From the NCBI GenBank assembly GCA_949430125.1, contig CASQMQ010000050.1, positions 1-64,000 of the forward strand: a DNA stretch of 64,000 bases, written 5' to 3'. Below the pieces are notes generated by a model. It had not been told where the DNA came from and did not search any database. It worked only from the letters and a program-made list of their open reading frames with translations. This stretch comes from an uncultured Pseudomonadales bacterium. Its GTDB lineage: Bacteria; Pseudomonadota; Gammaproteobacteria; Pseudomonadales; Pseudohongiellaceae. Position 1 is the stretch's first letter. The number at the start of each line of letters is the position of its first letter. This document shows positions 49,929 to 59,682 of the stretch, piece after piece. The position numbers and the translations under genes are program-made.

Positions 49929-50960
49929 TTATTCTCGGAATAAATCAGCTACGCGATCCGACACTTCATTCGCATCTTTACGGCGCGCGCCGCGCAGCAT
50001 ATTCGCCATGCCGTAGTTTCCTTCGTGGCAGGCGTACTCGTACAACTGAGACTCTACTCTAGTTAAAGGAACTATAGCGCTTAACTTTTCAGTAAAAGTA
50101 GAAGGGTCATCGATAGTGAATTCATAGTTGATGGTTCGTGGTCCGACTCGGGTAAATTGTTCTGTGAGTACTTTGTTTTTAGATGTGCCGAAGCCATCGA
50201 AGCTTTGCGTCAAGCCATTAAAATTTTGCGTTACAACTACCAAAGTATCGTTGTCCCAATGACCGCGTGAGTCACCTGACCAAAGTCCTAGGTTCTCATC
50301 CAGAGCCGGGCCTTTTTCGAGTTTAACTAGTCGAGCGTCATGCACCATCTCGGTCAGGATCACCAGATGATCTTTGTTCTGTACGATCTGCAAATTGTTG
50401 TTGTAAACGCTGGGTGATAACGGCGGGCCGGAGTTAAAGCCCACTATGCAGCGCTCCGAAAGACCCCGATCCTCCGGACCATCTCGGCCAATGCCGCCGA
50501 TGACAAACCTCACCGGACGTTCTCCTACAACTTCTATTTCTCCACCGGGTTGATTCTCTATGCCCTTCGCAAGCGGGGGAATGCGACCATTTAGTGGGAA
50601 GACGATAAGCGAAGTGCGCACGTTGCCTGCTCCGCGGATTTTCTCCATCCAGATGGTGTCATTGTAAAAAGCTTCAACGCCGGATGCCGACCGCGTTGGC
50701 GCATCTGCCGATCCCAAGCTAAAGCGCTGACCCTGTGCTGCTCGGATTTCATCACCGGTGAGAAATTGCTGCTCTCCGAATTCCTCGGGGCGTTGCATCG
50801 GGACATTAGATGAGAAATTCCAAACCCCTTGAAGGTCGGGTAGCCCCCACTGAGTGCGTGGAGCTTCATAGTCTTCGGCAGCCATGCCCAGCTGGGAAGC
50901 CTGCAGGGAGAGCCACAATAGTAGTAACAACGAACACTGTCTCTTCATCAGTTGTTCCAT
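49929..50960 (-). CDS. exported protein of unknown function, paralogue of 55524-56543
   Basis: Signal peptide; TQWGLPDLQGVWNFSSNVPMQRP, SERCIVGFNSGPPLSPSVYNNNLQIVQN, C-terminal LYEYACHEGNYGMANMLRGARR. Confidence 0.75.
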   Translation of the reverse strand: MEQLMKRQCSLLLLLWLSLQASQLGMAAEDYEAPRTQWGLPDLQGVWNFSSNVPMQRPEEFGEQQFLTGDEIRAAQGQRFSLGSADAPTRSASGVEAFYNDTIWMEKIRGAGNVRTSLIVFPLNGRIPPLAKGIENQPGGEIEVVGERPVRFVIGGIGRDGPEDRGLSERCIVGFNSGPPLSPSVYNNNLQIVQNKDHLVILTEMVHDARLVKLEKGPALDENLGLWSGDSRGHWDNDTLVVVTQNFNGLTQSFDGFGTSKNKVLTEQFTRVGPRTINYEFTIDDPSTFTEKLSAIVPLTRVESQLYEYACHEGNYGMANMLRGARRKDANEVSDRVADLFRE

Positions 50961-51057
50961 GAACTCAATCGAACTGGCGTAATGGATAATTGCTCAATCG
51001 ATAGGGCAGCAGTAGCTTCTGGAAATGGGGCCGGAATAATAAGATCGACGTTCTCTT

Positions 51058-51444
51058 TCACGATTCGTAGGGAGGTCGGCTATCTAGCATGATCTTATTC
51101 AGCTTATCTTGCGCGCGCTTCGTATCAGTCAAATCTTGCACTTCCAACATTTCACATTTGTCTTCTACCATTTGAGTGATAGTTACTGGGTAGAATTTGC
51201 AGTCGTCGGGGCGGTCCATATAGATATCGCAGGTATAGATTTCTTTTTTGGGTGTTTTTCTCAACCAAGGACAACGATCCAATTGCTTGCCAGTGGCAGG
51301 GTCCGTCCAGATACCCCCGTCCTGCACATATTCGTATAGATCGGGTCTAAAGGTCTCCCACAGCTGTATTTCCTCATCCGATACCGACAAGCCGTCGCCA
51401 CCGTACTTCGTACAACATTTTCCGCACTGATTGCATTCTTTCAA
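51058..51444 (-). CDS. YkgJ-type cysteine cluster protein
   Basis: MKECNQCGKCCTKYGGDGLSVS..CPWLRKTPKKEIYTCDIYMDRPDDCKFYPV. Confidence 0.85.
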   Translation of the reverse strand: MKECNQCGKCCTKYGGDGLSVSDEEIQLWETFRPDLYEYVQDGGIWTDPATGKQLDRCPWLRKTPKKEIYTCDIYMDRPDDCKFYPVTITQMVEDKCEMLEVQDLTDTKRAQDKLNKIMLDSRPPYES

Positions 51445-51734
51445 GGGTAAGGCTCGCTTCCGGATATTTGTTGGTGAGCTTCTTCAATTGGAGAGTAACA
51501 ACCACGCTGGCGCTGATCGATGTGAAGGTTATTTGTTGAGCTTTGATCATGGACTAAAACCGCTGCAAATTGTAGTCATGCTAACGGCAATTCATTAGAA
51601 TCACAGTGGTATCGTACATAATCGGCCCAAAACAGGGGGAACATCATGTCAACAAAAGAAAAGCGCACAGTTCCAGCCGAAGCAATCGAAATTTACAACA
51701 AGTACATTCACGACGAAATCAGCCGGCGTGAATT

Positions 51735-52589
51735 ATGAGCGGCGTAAAGAAGTTTGCAGTCCTCGGCCTCTCTGCTGGCGCCATAGTGCAGGCGTTAATG
51801 CCGAACTATGCAATGGGGCAGCAGATCTCGCGCGATGACGAACGCATTACTACTAGCTATGAGACACTGCCATCGCCCGACGGCAACGGCTATATACGTG
51901 GCTATCTAGTGCGCCCCTTCAGTGCGGACAGTCGACGCGAAATATCCTCCGCGCTGCCCGGCATTGTCGTTGTGCACGAGAACCGCGGGCTTAATCCTCA
52001 CACCGAAGACGTTGCTCGCCGCTTCGCTCTGGCCAACTTCATGGCATTCGCTCCGGACGTGCTCACCTCAGTCGGTGGTTACCCCGGCGATGACTACCAA
52101 GGCGGGAAACTTTTTCGTGAGATTGACAACGGAAAAAAATTTGAAGATATTGTTTCCAGCGCACTCTGGCTGAAAAACCGTCCAGACTGCAGCGGTAAAA
52201 TTGGCGTGACCGGTTTCTGTTACGGCGGCAGCGTCTCCAACCAACTCGCGGTAAGGCTAGGTGATGATCTTGCAGCAGCCGTTCCATTCTGCGGTGGTGG
52301 GGCAGCAGCTGCCGATGTGCCGAACATCAAGGCGGCAGTATTAGTGCAGCATGGGGCGCTCGATACGCGGCTGGTTGAAGCTTGGCCGGCTTACGAGGAA
52401 GCCTTGATAGCTGCCAATGTCAACCATGAAGGCCATCTCTACCCGGGCGCCAGGCACGGGTTTTTCAACGACGCCACACCCGAATGTTACGACGCGGCGG
52501 CAGCAACCGATGCTTGGATGCGTACAGTAGATTGGTTCAATAGGTATGTTCGAGACTTAATACTAAAGAGCCTAGCTGTTATAAACTAG
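51735..52589 (+). CDS. dienelactone hydrolase family protein; probable true N-terminus at 51646 in another frame
   Basis: PGIVVVHENRGLNPHTEDVARRFALANFMAFAPDVLT, KIGVTGFCYGGSVSNQLAVRL, YPGARHGFFND; 51646-51738 encodes MSTKEKRTVPAEAIEIYNKYIHDEISRREL. Confidence 0.92.
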   Translation: MSGVKKFAVLGLSAGAIVQALMPNYAMGQQISRDDERITTSYETLPSPDGNGYIRGYLVRPFSADSRREISSALPGIVVVHENRGLNPHTEDVARRFALANFMAFAPDVLTSVGGYPGDDYQGGKLFREIDNGKKFEDIVSSALWLKNRPDCSGKIGVTGFCYGGSVSNQLAVRLGDDLAAAVPFCGGGAAAADVPNIKAAVLVQHGALDTRLVEAWPAYEEALIAANVNHEGHLYPGARHGFFNDATPECYDAAAATDAWMRTVDWFNRYVRDLILKSLAVIN

Positions 52590-52612
52590 CGATAGCCCAA
52601 AAAGAGAGAAGT

Positions 52613-53101
52613 ATGAACAGGAAGAATCGAATAAGTAGAATAATTGCAGTGCTGGCAATTCTAACCTTAAGTTTAGTGCAGATGAATTCCGCCATGGCAC
52701 AGCCGCCGCCGAAGGACCCTAACAACTATGTTCCGGGGCTGGGTGATCTTATGGGATCTCTACAGGTGCAGCATGGCAAGTTATGGTTTGCTGGTTATGC
52801 GCAGAACTGGCCGCTGGCAGCCTATGCGGTGGATGCTATCAAAGAGGGGATTGCGGACATGATAGTCCTGCGTCCACGCTACAAGAGAGAATCCATTGTT
52901 GAGATGCTTACCCTGTTTACCGCCAAACCATTGCAGGATCTTGAAGAAGCAGTAGAGACAAAGGACAGCGCGCTATTTATGCAGGCTTATGATTCGCTTA
53001 CCGAAGGCTGCAACACCTGCCACAACAATCACGATTATGGGTTTATCGCTATTCAGCGACCGACGGTTCCCGCCTGGACCAATCTGCGCTACCGGCCCTA
53101 A
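52613..53101 (+). CDS. exported single-haem c-type cytochrome-like protein
   Basis: Signal peptide; DSLTEGCNTCHNNHDYGFIAIQRP (CxxCH). Confidence 0.65.
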   Translation: MNRKNRISRIIAVLAILTLSLVQMNSAMAQPPPKDPNNYVPGLGDLMGSLQVQHGKLWFAGYAQNWPLAAYAVDAIKEGIADMIVLRPRYKRESIVEMLTLFTAKPLQDLEEAVETKDSALFMQAYDSLTEGCNTCHNNHDYGFIAIQRPTVPAWTNLRYRP

Positions 53102-53132
53102 GCCGCGGCCAGAACCCTGAAGGAGGTGTGAC

Positions 53133-54503
53133 TTGAGCAAGGAAGCAAGCAGAACGCAATTTCTACGAGTGCTAGGCCGCCGAGAGGTATTGGCTCTGGC
53201 ATTCGGTGCCATGATCGGCTGGAGCTGGGTAGTGCTGTCAGGTACGTGGATCAGCTCGGCAGGCACGCTCGGTGCAATTGTAGCGTTTCTCATCGGCGGC
53301 GCAGCGATATTACTAATTGGTCTTACCTATGCAGAGCTTGCCTCGGCTTTACCTTTTGCCGGCGGCGAGCACGTTTACAGTAAGCGCGCGCTAGGCTCCG
53401 GTGCTTCCTTTATTTGCACCTGGGGGATCATCCTCGGCTACGTCTCCGTTGTAACTTTCGAGGCAGTGGCTCTGCCAACCGTGCTGGATTCATTAATGCC
53501 GGGCCTTGATAAATTTTTCCTTTGGCAAATTGCCGGTTGGGATGTTTATCTGTCCTGGGTATTAGTAGGCGTAGCTGGCTCCGTGACTATGACCGTTCTC
53601 AACGTGATAGGCGTGCGCATGGTAGCGCTGGTGCAAAGCGTGGTCGTGTTGGCTATTTTGCTTGTAGGGGTGTTGTTTGTTAGCGGAGCTCTGTTCACCG
53701 GCGACATTAGCAATATGCAGCCCTTGTTTAAGGATGGTGTCTCAGGAATTACATTGGTGCTGGTAATGGTGCCGTTTATGTTTGTAGGCTTCGATACCAT
53801 TCCCCAGGCCGCCGAGGAAATAGACCTACCGTTTAAAGATATTGGCGCCGTATTAATGATCTCCGTAGCGATGGCTATCGTGTGGTATGGCTTTATCGTG
53901 CTAGGGGTTGGTCTGGTTCTGGACGAGGCTGCAATTAATTCTTCTGAGGTGGTGACCGCAGCGGCCAATACCGCCATCTACGGCGAGGCAGGTGGTACGG
54001 TGTTATTGATTGCCGGTCTCGCCGGCATTATTACCAGCTGGAATGCCTTCATCCTCGGAGGCAGCCGTGCTATTTATGCCTTAGCCCACGGGGGTTTATT
54101 GCCAGAATTTCTTGGCGAGCTTCATCCGAAATATCACACACCGAAAAATGCGATCCTGTTGATTGGTGCACTGTCTATTATCGGTCCCTTCTTTGGTCGC
54201 CCAGCATTGGTCTGGGTTGTCGACGCGGGCGGTCTTGGTATTGTGATTGCCTACGGCATGGTGGCCTGGTCATTTTTGGTATTACGCAAGAAGGAGCCAG
54301 AACTGGAAAGACCCTATAAAGTACGTTATGGTAAATTCGTAGGCACCTCGGCATTAGTGTTATCGATTGGTCTGGGCTTGCTCTATCTGCCTGGGAGCCC
54401 CGCAGCATTGATCTGGCCGCAGGAATGGGGAATCGTTTTGGCGTGGACTATTCTTGGGGGGATTCTGTATGGATTTGCACACAAAAGAGGAGGAACAGGG
54501 TGA
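53133..54503 (+). CDS. APC family amino acid permease
   Basis: 12-TM profile; LGRREVLALAFGAMIGWSWVVLSGTWI, FVGFDTIPQAAEEIDLPFKDIG. Confidence 0.9.
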   Translation: MSKEASRTQFLRVLGRREVLALAFGAMIGWSWVVLSGTWISSAGTLGAIVAFLIGGAAILLIGLTYAELASALPFAGGEHVYSKRALGSGASFICTWGIILGYVSVVTFEAVALPTVLDSLMPGLDKFFLWQIAGWDVYLSWVLVGVAGSVTMTVLNVIGVRMVALVQSVVVLAILLVGVLFVSGALFTGDISNMQPLFKDGVSGITLVLVMVPFMFVGFDTIPQAAEEIDLPFKDIGAVLMISVAMAIVWYGFIVLGVGLVLDEAAINSSEVVTAAANTAIYGEAGGTVLLIAGLAGIITSWNAFILGGSRAIYALAHGGLLPEFLGELHPKYHTPKNAILLIGALSIIGPFFGRPALVWVVDAGGLGIVIAYGMVAWSFLVLRKKEPELERPYKVRYGKFVGTSALVLSIGLGLLYLPGSPAALIWPQEWGIVLAWTILGGILYGFAHKRGGTG

Positions 54504-54601
54504 ACTGCCAACTAAATAAGTCCATCCCCGTTCAGGCTTCTTACCTTCGCAGATTTTTCTGGAAAAATGATCTGTCCCAATAAAAATACGAGGCAACCAC
54601 A

Positions 54602-55084
54602 ATGACACTCAGATTCTACAAGTATGTTCTATCAGCCCTACTATTTTTCTCAGCAACAACCGTCCTCGCCCAAGGGGCAGACGATCCTAGCCTGATGACG
54701 TATGACCTAGCCACTGTAGCTATGGAGGCATCCGAAGCTTACGCCCGAAATCAGGAATGGAATGTCACGATTCTAATAACGGACCAAAATAACAATCCGG
54801 TGATGCTACGGCGTATCGATGGAGCCGGAGCACGTACTTTCGCCTTTGCCATCTCTAAAGCGTTAGTAGTGACCCAAACCGGTCTGACTTCTGCGGAATA
54901 TGGAAATCGAGTTGAAGCAGGAGACATCGAAGCAATAGAAGGTGGTGTCACATTTGCAGGAGGCGTACCGGTTTATAGGAATGGTCAGCTAATCGGCGCA
55001 ATCGCAACAAGCGGAGTCAGGGCTGCTCAGGATGAAGAAGTGTCTCTGGTAGGAGTTGAGACCATAGGCAGTTCATCTAACTAG
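54602..55084 (+). CDS. GlcG/HbpS family heme-degrading/binding-domain protein (DUF336), exported
   Basis: Signal peptide; WNVTILITDQNNNPVMLRRIDGAGARTFAFAISKALVV, GGVPVYRNGQLIGAIATSG. Confidence 0.85.
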   Translation: MTLRFYKYVLSALLFFSATTVLAQGADDPSLMTYDLATVAMEASEAYARNQEWNVTILITDQNNNPVMLRRIDGAGARTFAFAISKALVVTQTGLTSAEYGNRVEAGDIEAIEGGVTFAGGVPVYRNGQLIGAIATSGVRAAQDEEVSLVGVETIGSSSN

Positions 55085-55151
55085 TACAAAAGGGGTAGAT
55101 TTATTTTCCGACATCACGTTACAGAAATAAATCGCTCCTCTTGGTATTTTG

Positions 55152-55508
55152 TTATTGTTGCTCAAGTTTAAGCTTGTCTATTTTGGTTAGCTTGCTTGCT
55201 ACATTATTATATGAACCTTCAGCCAAATCAGTAAGTATTCCATCGGGCAACTCACCGGTGAGACAAATTGTTATCCCGTGTTTTTTGTTCATGTGATAAC
55301 CAGGTACGACTGACCCAAATTAGTTCACCAAAACCTCTCCGCAAGCCGGAGCGCATTTGAGCGTAATTCGTGCAGGCTTGTCTTTTTGCGACACTAGAGC
55401 AAACATTTTTCCTATAACCTTAAACACCAATGCGTCGGGTCCAAAGAGATCGTCCCCTTCGGAACCTTTAAGCTCGCTGAGGTATTTCTCTAGTGCATTT
55501 TCCTTCAT
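55152..55508 (-). pseudogene. MmcQ/YjbR family protein with an internal stop
   Basis: FGPDALVFKVIGKMFALVSQKDKPARITLKCAP, TAA at 55320-55322, then same frame FGSVVPGYHMNKKHGITICLTGELPDGILTDLAEGSYNNVASKLTKIDKLKLEQQ*. Confidence 0.8.
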
Positions 55509-55523
55509 AGGGGTGCATTTGCA

Positions 55524-56543
55524 CTATCTTTGCTCTGCCTCTAGCCTACGTGCGCCAGCTAGAGTGCCCGGCATGGAGTAATTACCTTCGTGGCATGCGT
55601 ACTCATAGAGATGGCCATCTGAGGTATGAAAGCTAAGCTCTGCGGTCCACGGTTGGCTGTATAGGTCAGAATCTTCCACGGTAAATCGGTAAACAATTTC
55701 AGAGTCAGAATAACGAATAAAGCGTTCAGTAACTTTGCCATTTTTTGTAATAGCTGTAGAGCTTTGCTGCATTTGCTGAGGGTTAACATTGATAGTTTCT
55801 ACTACCAGAGCATCACCTTCATACCAGCCAACAGAGTCTCCCATGTATTGCTGCAAGACTTCGGGCCGGCGATGGGCACGGGCCTCTTCTGCCGAGTCAA
55901 AGGTAGGAATGATTCGCGCATCGTGCATTTGTTCCACGTCGATCATCACGTAATCATCAGTTTGAACAAACTGATATGTGTTGTTATAGAGTCCACTTTG
56001 CATCGCTGGACCGGCTTTACCTTCAGATAAAATACAACGCTCCGATAGTGGCAGGGCCTCGGGGCCGTCCGCGTTACCGATGCCTGTCAGGTATCGGCTG
56101 CCGAAGCTGGTACGCTGATAATCTGTGGTAGGATTTTCCAGGCGCGGGACCTGACCGTCCTCCGGATTAATTATGTAAGAAGTACGATACTCGCCCTTGA
56201 CCAGAGCCAGGTTGGAGCCGGGATCGACCCAAAAATTATTGTACGCCCTGCTGCCGAAGTCATCTGCGGCCGCGGCAGGTGTGTTATTGACACCATCACC
56301 TTCATCAAAGCCACCCTCAATACCACCAATTGGTACCCGAGCTGCCATAACTGCTGCTTCTTCCGCCGGCACGACAAGGGTTTCTACGCCGTCCCGGCGT
56401 GTGAGATTAGTTAGCGATGCATTGCTCCAGACGCCTCCCAGATCAGGCCGTGCGGTGTTCTGAGCCTGCGTAGTTGACCATGCTATAGAGGTGCACAGTA
56501 GCAAGCTTCCAATTTGAGCAGGATATTTCAGCAAAATTTTCAT
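55524..56543 (-). CDS. exported protein of unknown function, paralogue of 49929-50960
   Basis: Signal peptide; RPDLGGVWSNASLTNLTRRDGVE, LSERCILSEGKAGPAMQSGLYNNTYQFVQTDDYVMIDVEQMHDARII, LYEYACHEGNYSMPGTLAGARR. Confidence 0.75.
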   Translation of the reverse strand: MKILLKYPAQIGSLLLCTSIAWSTTQAQNTARPDLGGVWSNASLTNLTRRDGVETLVVPAEEAAVMAARVPIGGIEGGFDEGDGVNNTPAAAADDFGSRAYNNFWVDPGSNLALVKGEYRTSYIINPEDGQVPRLENPTTDYQRTSFGSRYLTGIGNADGPEALPLSERCILSEGKAGPAMQSGLYNNTYQFVQTDDYVMIDVEQMHDARIIPTFDSAEEARAHRRPEVLQQYMGDSVGWYEGDALVVETINVNPQQMQQSSTAITKNGKVTERFIRYSDSEIVYRFTVEDSDLYSQPWTAELSFHTSDGHLYEYACHEGNYSMPGTLAGARRLEAEQR

Positions 56544-56731
56544 ATGTTATGCCCTTGCGTTTCTACCTTCGGTGAATCCCGGATGCAGTGACTTAAATGG
56601 CTAACTGTTCCTTCTAATTATCTATTCATTTATTTCCTGACATCGAAAAATTTAGCGCGTTTAGACAACTTATAGTATTAGAAAGAAATGTCCAACTTCA
56701 AAAAAGCAATCCCTTGTTAGCACTGAACTAA

Positions 56732-57367
56732 TCAAAGGATCTCGAAGATAAACGCTCCAGTCGCTGCAGTGGGAATGTCATTGCTGTGTACCGCACCTCT
56801 CGAGATAAAATGCACATGCGCTTGCGTGTCAGCATCAAACCAGACCACCACAGCATCATTGCCATGGTAATGCGCCGTGTCAACAGTGCTTGAAAAGTAC
56901 TCATCGTATTCCCAGACTTTAACTCTCTCGTTTGAGCGGCGCTCCAGCGGAGAATCATGCGGGAACTGAGGCAGTAATGAATTCGCTTTTATTGCGCCAG
57001 CAACAGGACGTTTGATCTGAATAAAAACGGCACGAAGTGGTTCATCACTAATGCCGGACTCAGTGTGCGTCACACCGGCAAGCTGAAACGAAATGTTCCA
57101 AGCGTCTGTATGGACCTCGCGAGCCTCACCGTCAGTCGAGGTGATTATCCTGTCACCCGGACTGTAGTACACGCCAGTATGGTCATAGCGATGACGGTGG
57201 ATGGGGTAGTCCTGTTTCAGCCAACTAATATCCCAAACGATGACGTGCTCGTTCTCCAGCATTTTGATAGCCCCGTCACGAGGATAGGCAGGCGGCGCAT
57301 CCACTTGGCCCTGAGCTATTGGGATAGTACATATGAACAGAAGCAGTGCGAGTTTTCTCATAGTCAA
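56732..57367 (-). CDS. exported cupin-like hypothetical protein
   Basis: Signal peptide; YPIHRHRYDHTGVYYSPGDRIITSTDGEAREVHTDAWNISFQLAGVTHTE. Confidence 0.55.
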   Translation of the reverse strand: MTMRKLALLLFICTIPIAQGQVDAPPAYPRDGAIKMLENEHVIVWDISWLKQDYPIHRHRYDHTGVYYSPGDRIITSTDGEAREVHTDAWNISFQLAGVTHTESGISDEPLRAVFIQIKRPVAGAIKANSLLPQFPHDSPLERRSNERVKVWEYDEYFSSTVDTAHYHGNDAVVVWFDADTQAHVHFISRGAVHSNDIPTAATGAFIFEIL

Positions 57368-57595
57368 CTAGTTCAAAGCTGGTAAAAAGACTGTTAAAAA
57401 AGTACTAAAGTAAAATACAGTAAATTTGGTAGAAAGGCGCAGAGTTATTTTACTGAATGATGGCACGGTGCCATAGAGGAGCGGATAGACCTAACATGCC
57501 TCCACGTCTGCTCTGGCCTCCAATCCCCATCAGTATTGCCAAAGCTCGGCGATCGAACTACTCTAATCCTTTAATTCAACCGGCCACTAAATAAG

Positions 57596-58813
57596 TTGAA
57601 ACACGCTTCTCACATTCTGCACATGTTCACCCCTTTACTGTTGTTGCTAGTCTGCTCTCTGGCTCTACCCGTTGCGGCTCAGGATCGTTTAGTCACTTTG
57701 GTTGGCGATGGCGGCGTGATGCTGCGCTCACCAAGTGGTGAGACGCTGGTGAGCCTCAACCCCGATATACCGTTGGTGCCGGCGTCCATTCTTAAGATCC
57801 CGCTAGCGCAGGTGGCTCTGACCACGCTTGGCGAAGACTTCCGCTTCGAGACCCATTTTTATCGCAATGGTAGTGGCGACCTGTTGATCCGTGGCTTAGG
57901 CGACCCATTTCTGGTGTCCGAGGAGATTGCCCGTATTGCCAATACTCTGAACCGGCGCGGACTGCAGCAGATTCGCCGCCTAGTCATGGACGACTCCGCC
58001 TTTGAACCGAATCTCGACCTACCCATTGAGAGCGGAAGTTATCAGCCCTACGCTGCTCGCAATAGCGCCTTGGCTGTAAATTTCAACACGGTGAATCTGG
58101 CTTGGACAACAGACGGTAGCCTGGTTACGGGGGAGGCACAGACGCCCTTAACAGCTCTTGCTCGCGAACTAGGCGAGCAGCTCTCCCAAGGCGAATCACA
58201 ACGCATTAATCTGGGTGATGACCCGGTTGCTGGCTTGCGGCAGGCTCAACAACTGTTTCGGCACTTTCTTATAGACTCAGGCATCACCGTATCCGATGCG
58301 GACTTTCATCAACAAGCCGTGACAGACGAGTGGACACTCTTTCATAGCCATCGCAGTTCCCAATCGCTACGCGACAACCTAGATGGCATGCTGCGCTACT
58401 CCAACAATTTCATCGCCAATCAGCTTTTTTTAACACTTGGGGCGCAAATCAGCGGCTACCCAGCCACGATCGAGGCAGCACGTGCTTCACTGCAGCAACA
58501 GCTAGCAGAATTATACGGAGATAGTTTCGGACGCGACCCACAGTCCCTGCTTATGTTGGAGGGTTCGGGCCTGTCCCGTACCCAGCGGAGCACTGCCGCC
58601 GGCATGATGCGTATTCTCGAAGTCTTTAAGCCCTATGCCGATCTGCTGCAAGAGGTGGGCGGAGTGCTACGCAAGAGTGGTACCTTAACTGGCGTCTACA
58701 ACTTCGCCGGCTACATACGCGGACCCGATGGCCTGTATCCGTTCGTTATTATAACTAATCAAACGGTCAACAACCGCGCAGAGATTCTGCAGCTTCTGCA
58801 ACGACAGTTTTAA
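57596..58813 (+). CDS. D-alanyl-D-alanine carboxypeptidase/endopeptidase (PBP4/DacB family)
   Basis: SxxK VPASILKIPLAQVAL; SxN LRYSNNFIANQLFL; KSG LRKSGTLTGVYNFAGY; DDSAFEPN. Confidence 0.88.
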   Translation: MKHASHILHMFTPLLLLLVCSLALPVAAQDRLVTLVGDGGVMLRSPSGETLVSLNPDIPLVPASILKIPLAQVALTTLGEDFRFETHFYRNGSGDLLIRGLGDPFLVSEEIARIANTLNRRGLQQIRRLVMDDSAFEPNLDLPIESGSYQPYAARNSALAVNFNTVNLAWTTDGSLVTGEAQTPLTALARELGEQLSQGESQRINLGDDPVAGLRQAQQLFRHFLIDSGITVSDADFHQQAVTDEWTLFHSHRSSQSLRDNLDGMLRYSNNFIANQLFLTLGAQISGYPATIEAARASLQQQLAELYGDSFGRDPQSLLMLEGSGLSRTQRSTAAGMMRILEVFKPYADLLQEVGGVLRKSGTLTGVYNFAGYIRGPDGLYPFVIITNQTVNNRAEILQLLQRQF

Positions 58814-58844
58814 TTCAGACCAGAATCCTGATAGCGATGTATAA

Positions 58845-58907
58845 CTTGAGCTAGAAAGCAAGCAAAACGCAATTTCAACGAATACTAGTCCGCTGAGAGA
58901 TATTGGT
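58845..58907 (+). pseudogene. short relic similar to the 5' end of the APC permease gene at 53133
   Basis: acttgagctagaaagcaagcaaaacgcaatttcaacgaatactagtccgctgagagatattgg versus 53132-53194; about 9 mismatches in 63 by eye. Confidence 0.65.
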
Positions 58908-58986
58908 AGTAGCATCGCAACACGCTGCTGTGAGTTCGACTATTCTTTTTGGAGTTTCGCGCAGCAGGAAACAATACTGTCAGTGC

Positions 58987-59268
58987 CTAGTGATGAATAA
59001 CAGTACTCAAAATTGTTGTTGTCTTCGAATCAGAGCTGCCATGACCGCGTAGGGATTCGATAAATATCCCTTCACGGCCGGTTGATCGAACTGAGCCATA
59101 GACGTGAATGGGTTTAGCTCCGCGGGCCATTGTCGAGAGCTGTGAAGAGCCAATGAATACCTCACCGTCTTGCGCGATTATCGTTAACTCTAAATCAGCT
59201 TCGCTGATTACTACACCGCCTGCGACCAAGTCATCAGAACGTAGATTAGGAGAGGTAACGATACGCAT
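58987..59268 (-). CDS. hypothetical protein
   Basis: 93-aa ORF, MRIVTSPNLRSDDLVAGGVVISEADLELTIIAQDGEVFIGSS; no confident family. Confidence 0.35.
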   Translation of the reverse strand: MRIVTSPNLRSDDLVAGGVVISEADLELTIIAQDGEVFIGSSQLSTMARGAKPIHVYGSVRSTGREGIFIESLRGHGSSDSKTTTILSTVIHH

Positions 59269-59682
59269 ATGCCCCTTCCAGAGACCCGCGATTTAGGGAC
59301 ACCTCTGTGCATTCAGAGAGTGAGGTAGGATTAATACAAGAATAAAAAACAGAATTTGCGAATCGTAAACATTTTTTGACCCCCTACAAGTTGAACTATA
59401 GGTTGGGTACTTCAGGACTGCGCCCAAATGATACGTACGCCTTCAGTGTAGGCTATAGGCGGTTCTTAATCTAAGCAATTAGGCGTGCTTTCTAGTGCGG
59501 CTCAGAGCCCGGCACTACCGCGGCAACATTAGAACTACAACTCTGCCTTTATGACAGCGATAACAGAACATCTGGCGCCATAGAAAATTTCTAAAACATC
59601 AGGTAGGGTGGTTCTCAAAGACTTTTAAAGAACAAGAAAAGAGCTGTTCTTTTCAAGGAAACCAGCCCCTAGGAGCCCGCCG

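Noticed and set aside
58987-59268. MinC C-terminal-like protein (IHVYGSVR resembles IHVYGxLR)
   Set aside because: Only one short motif matches; the surrounding residues and context do not support MinC.
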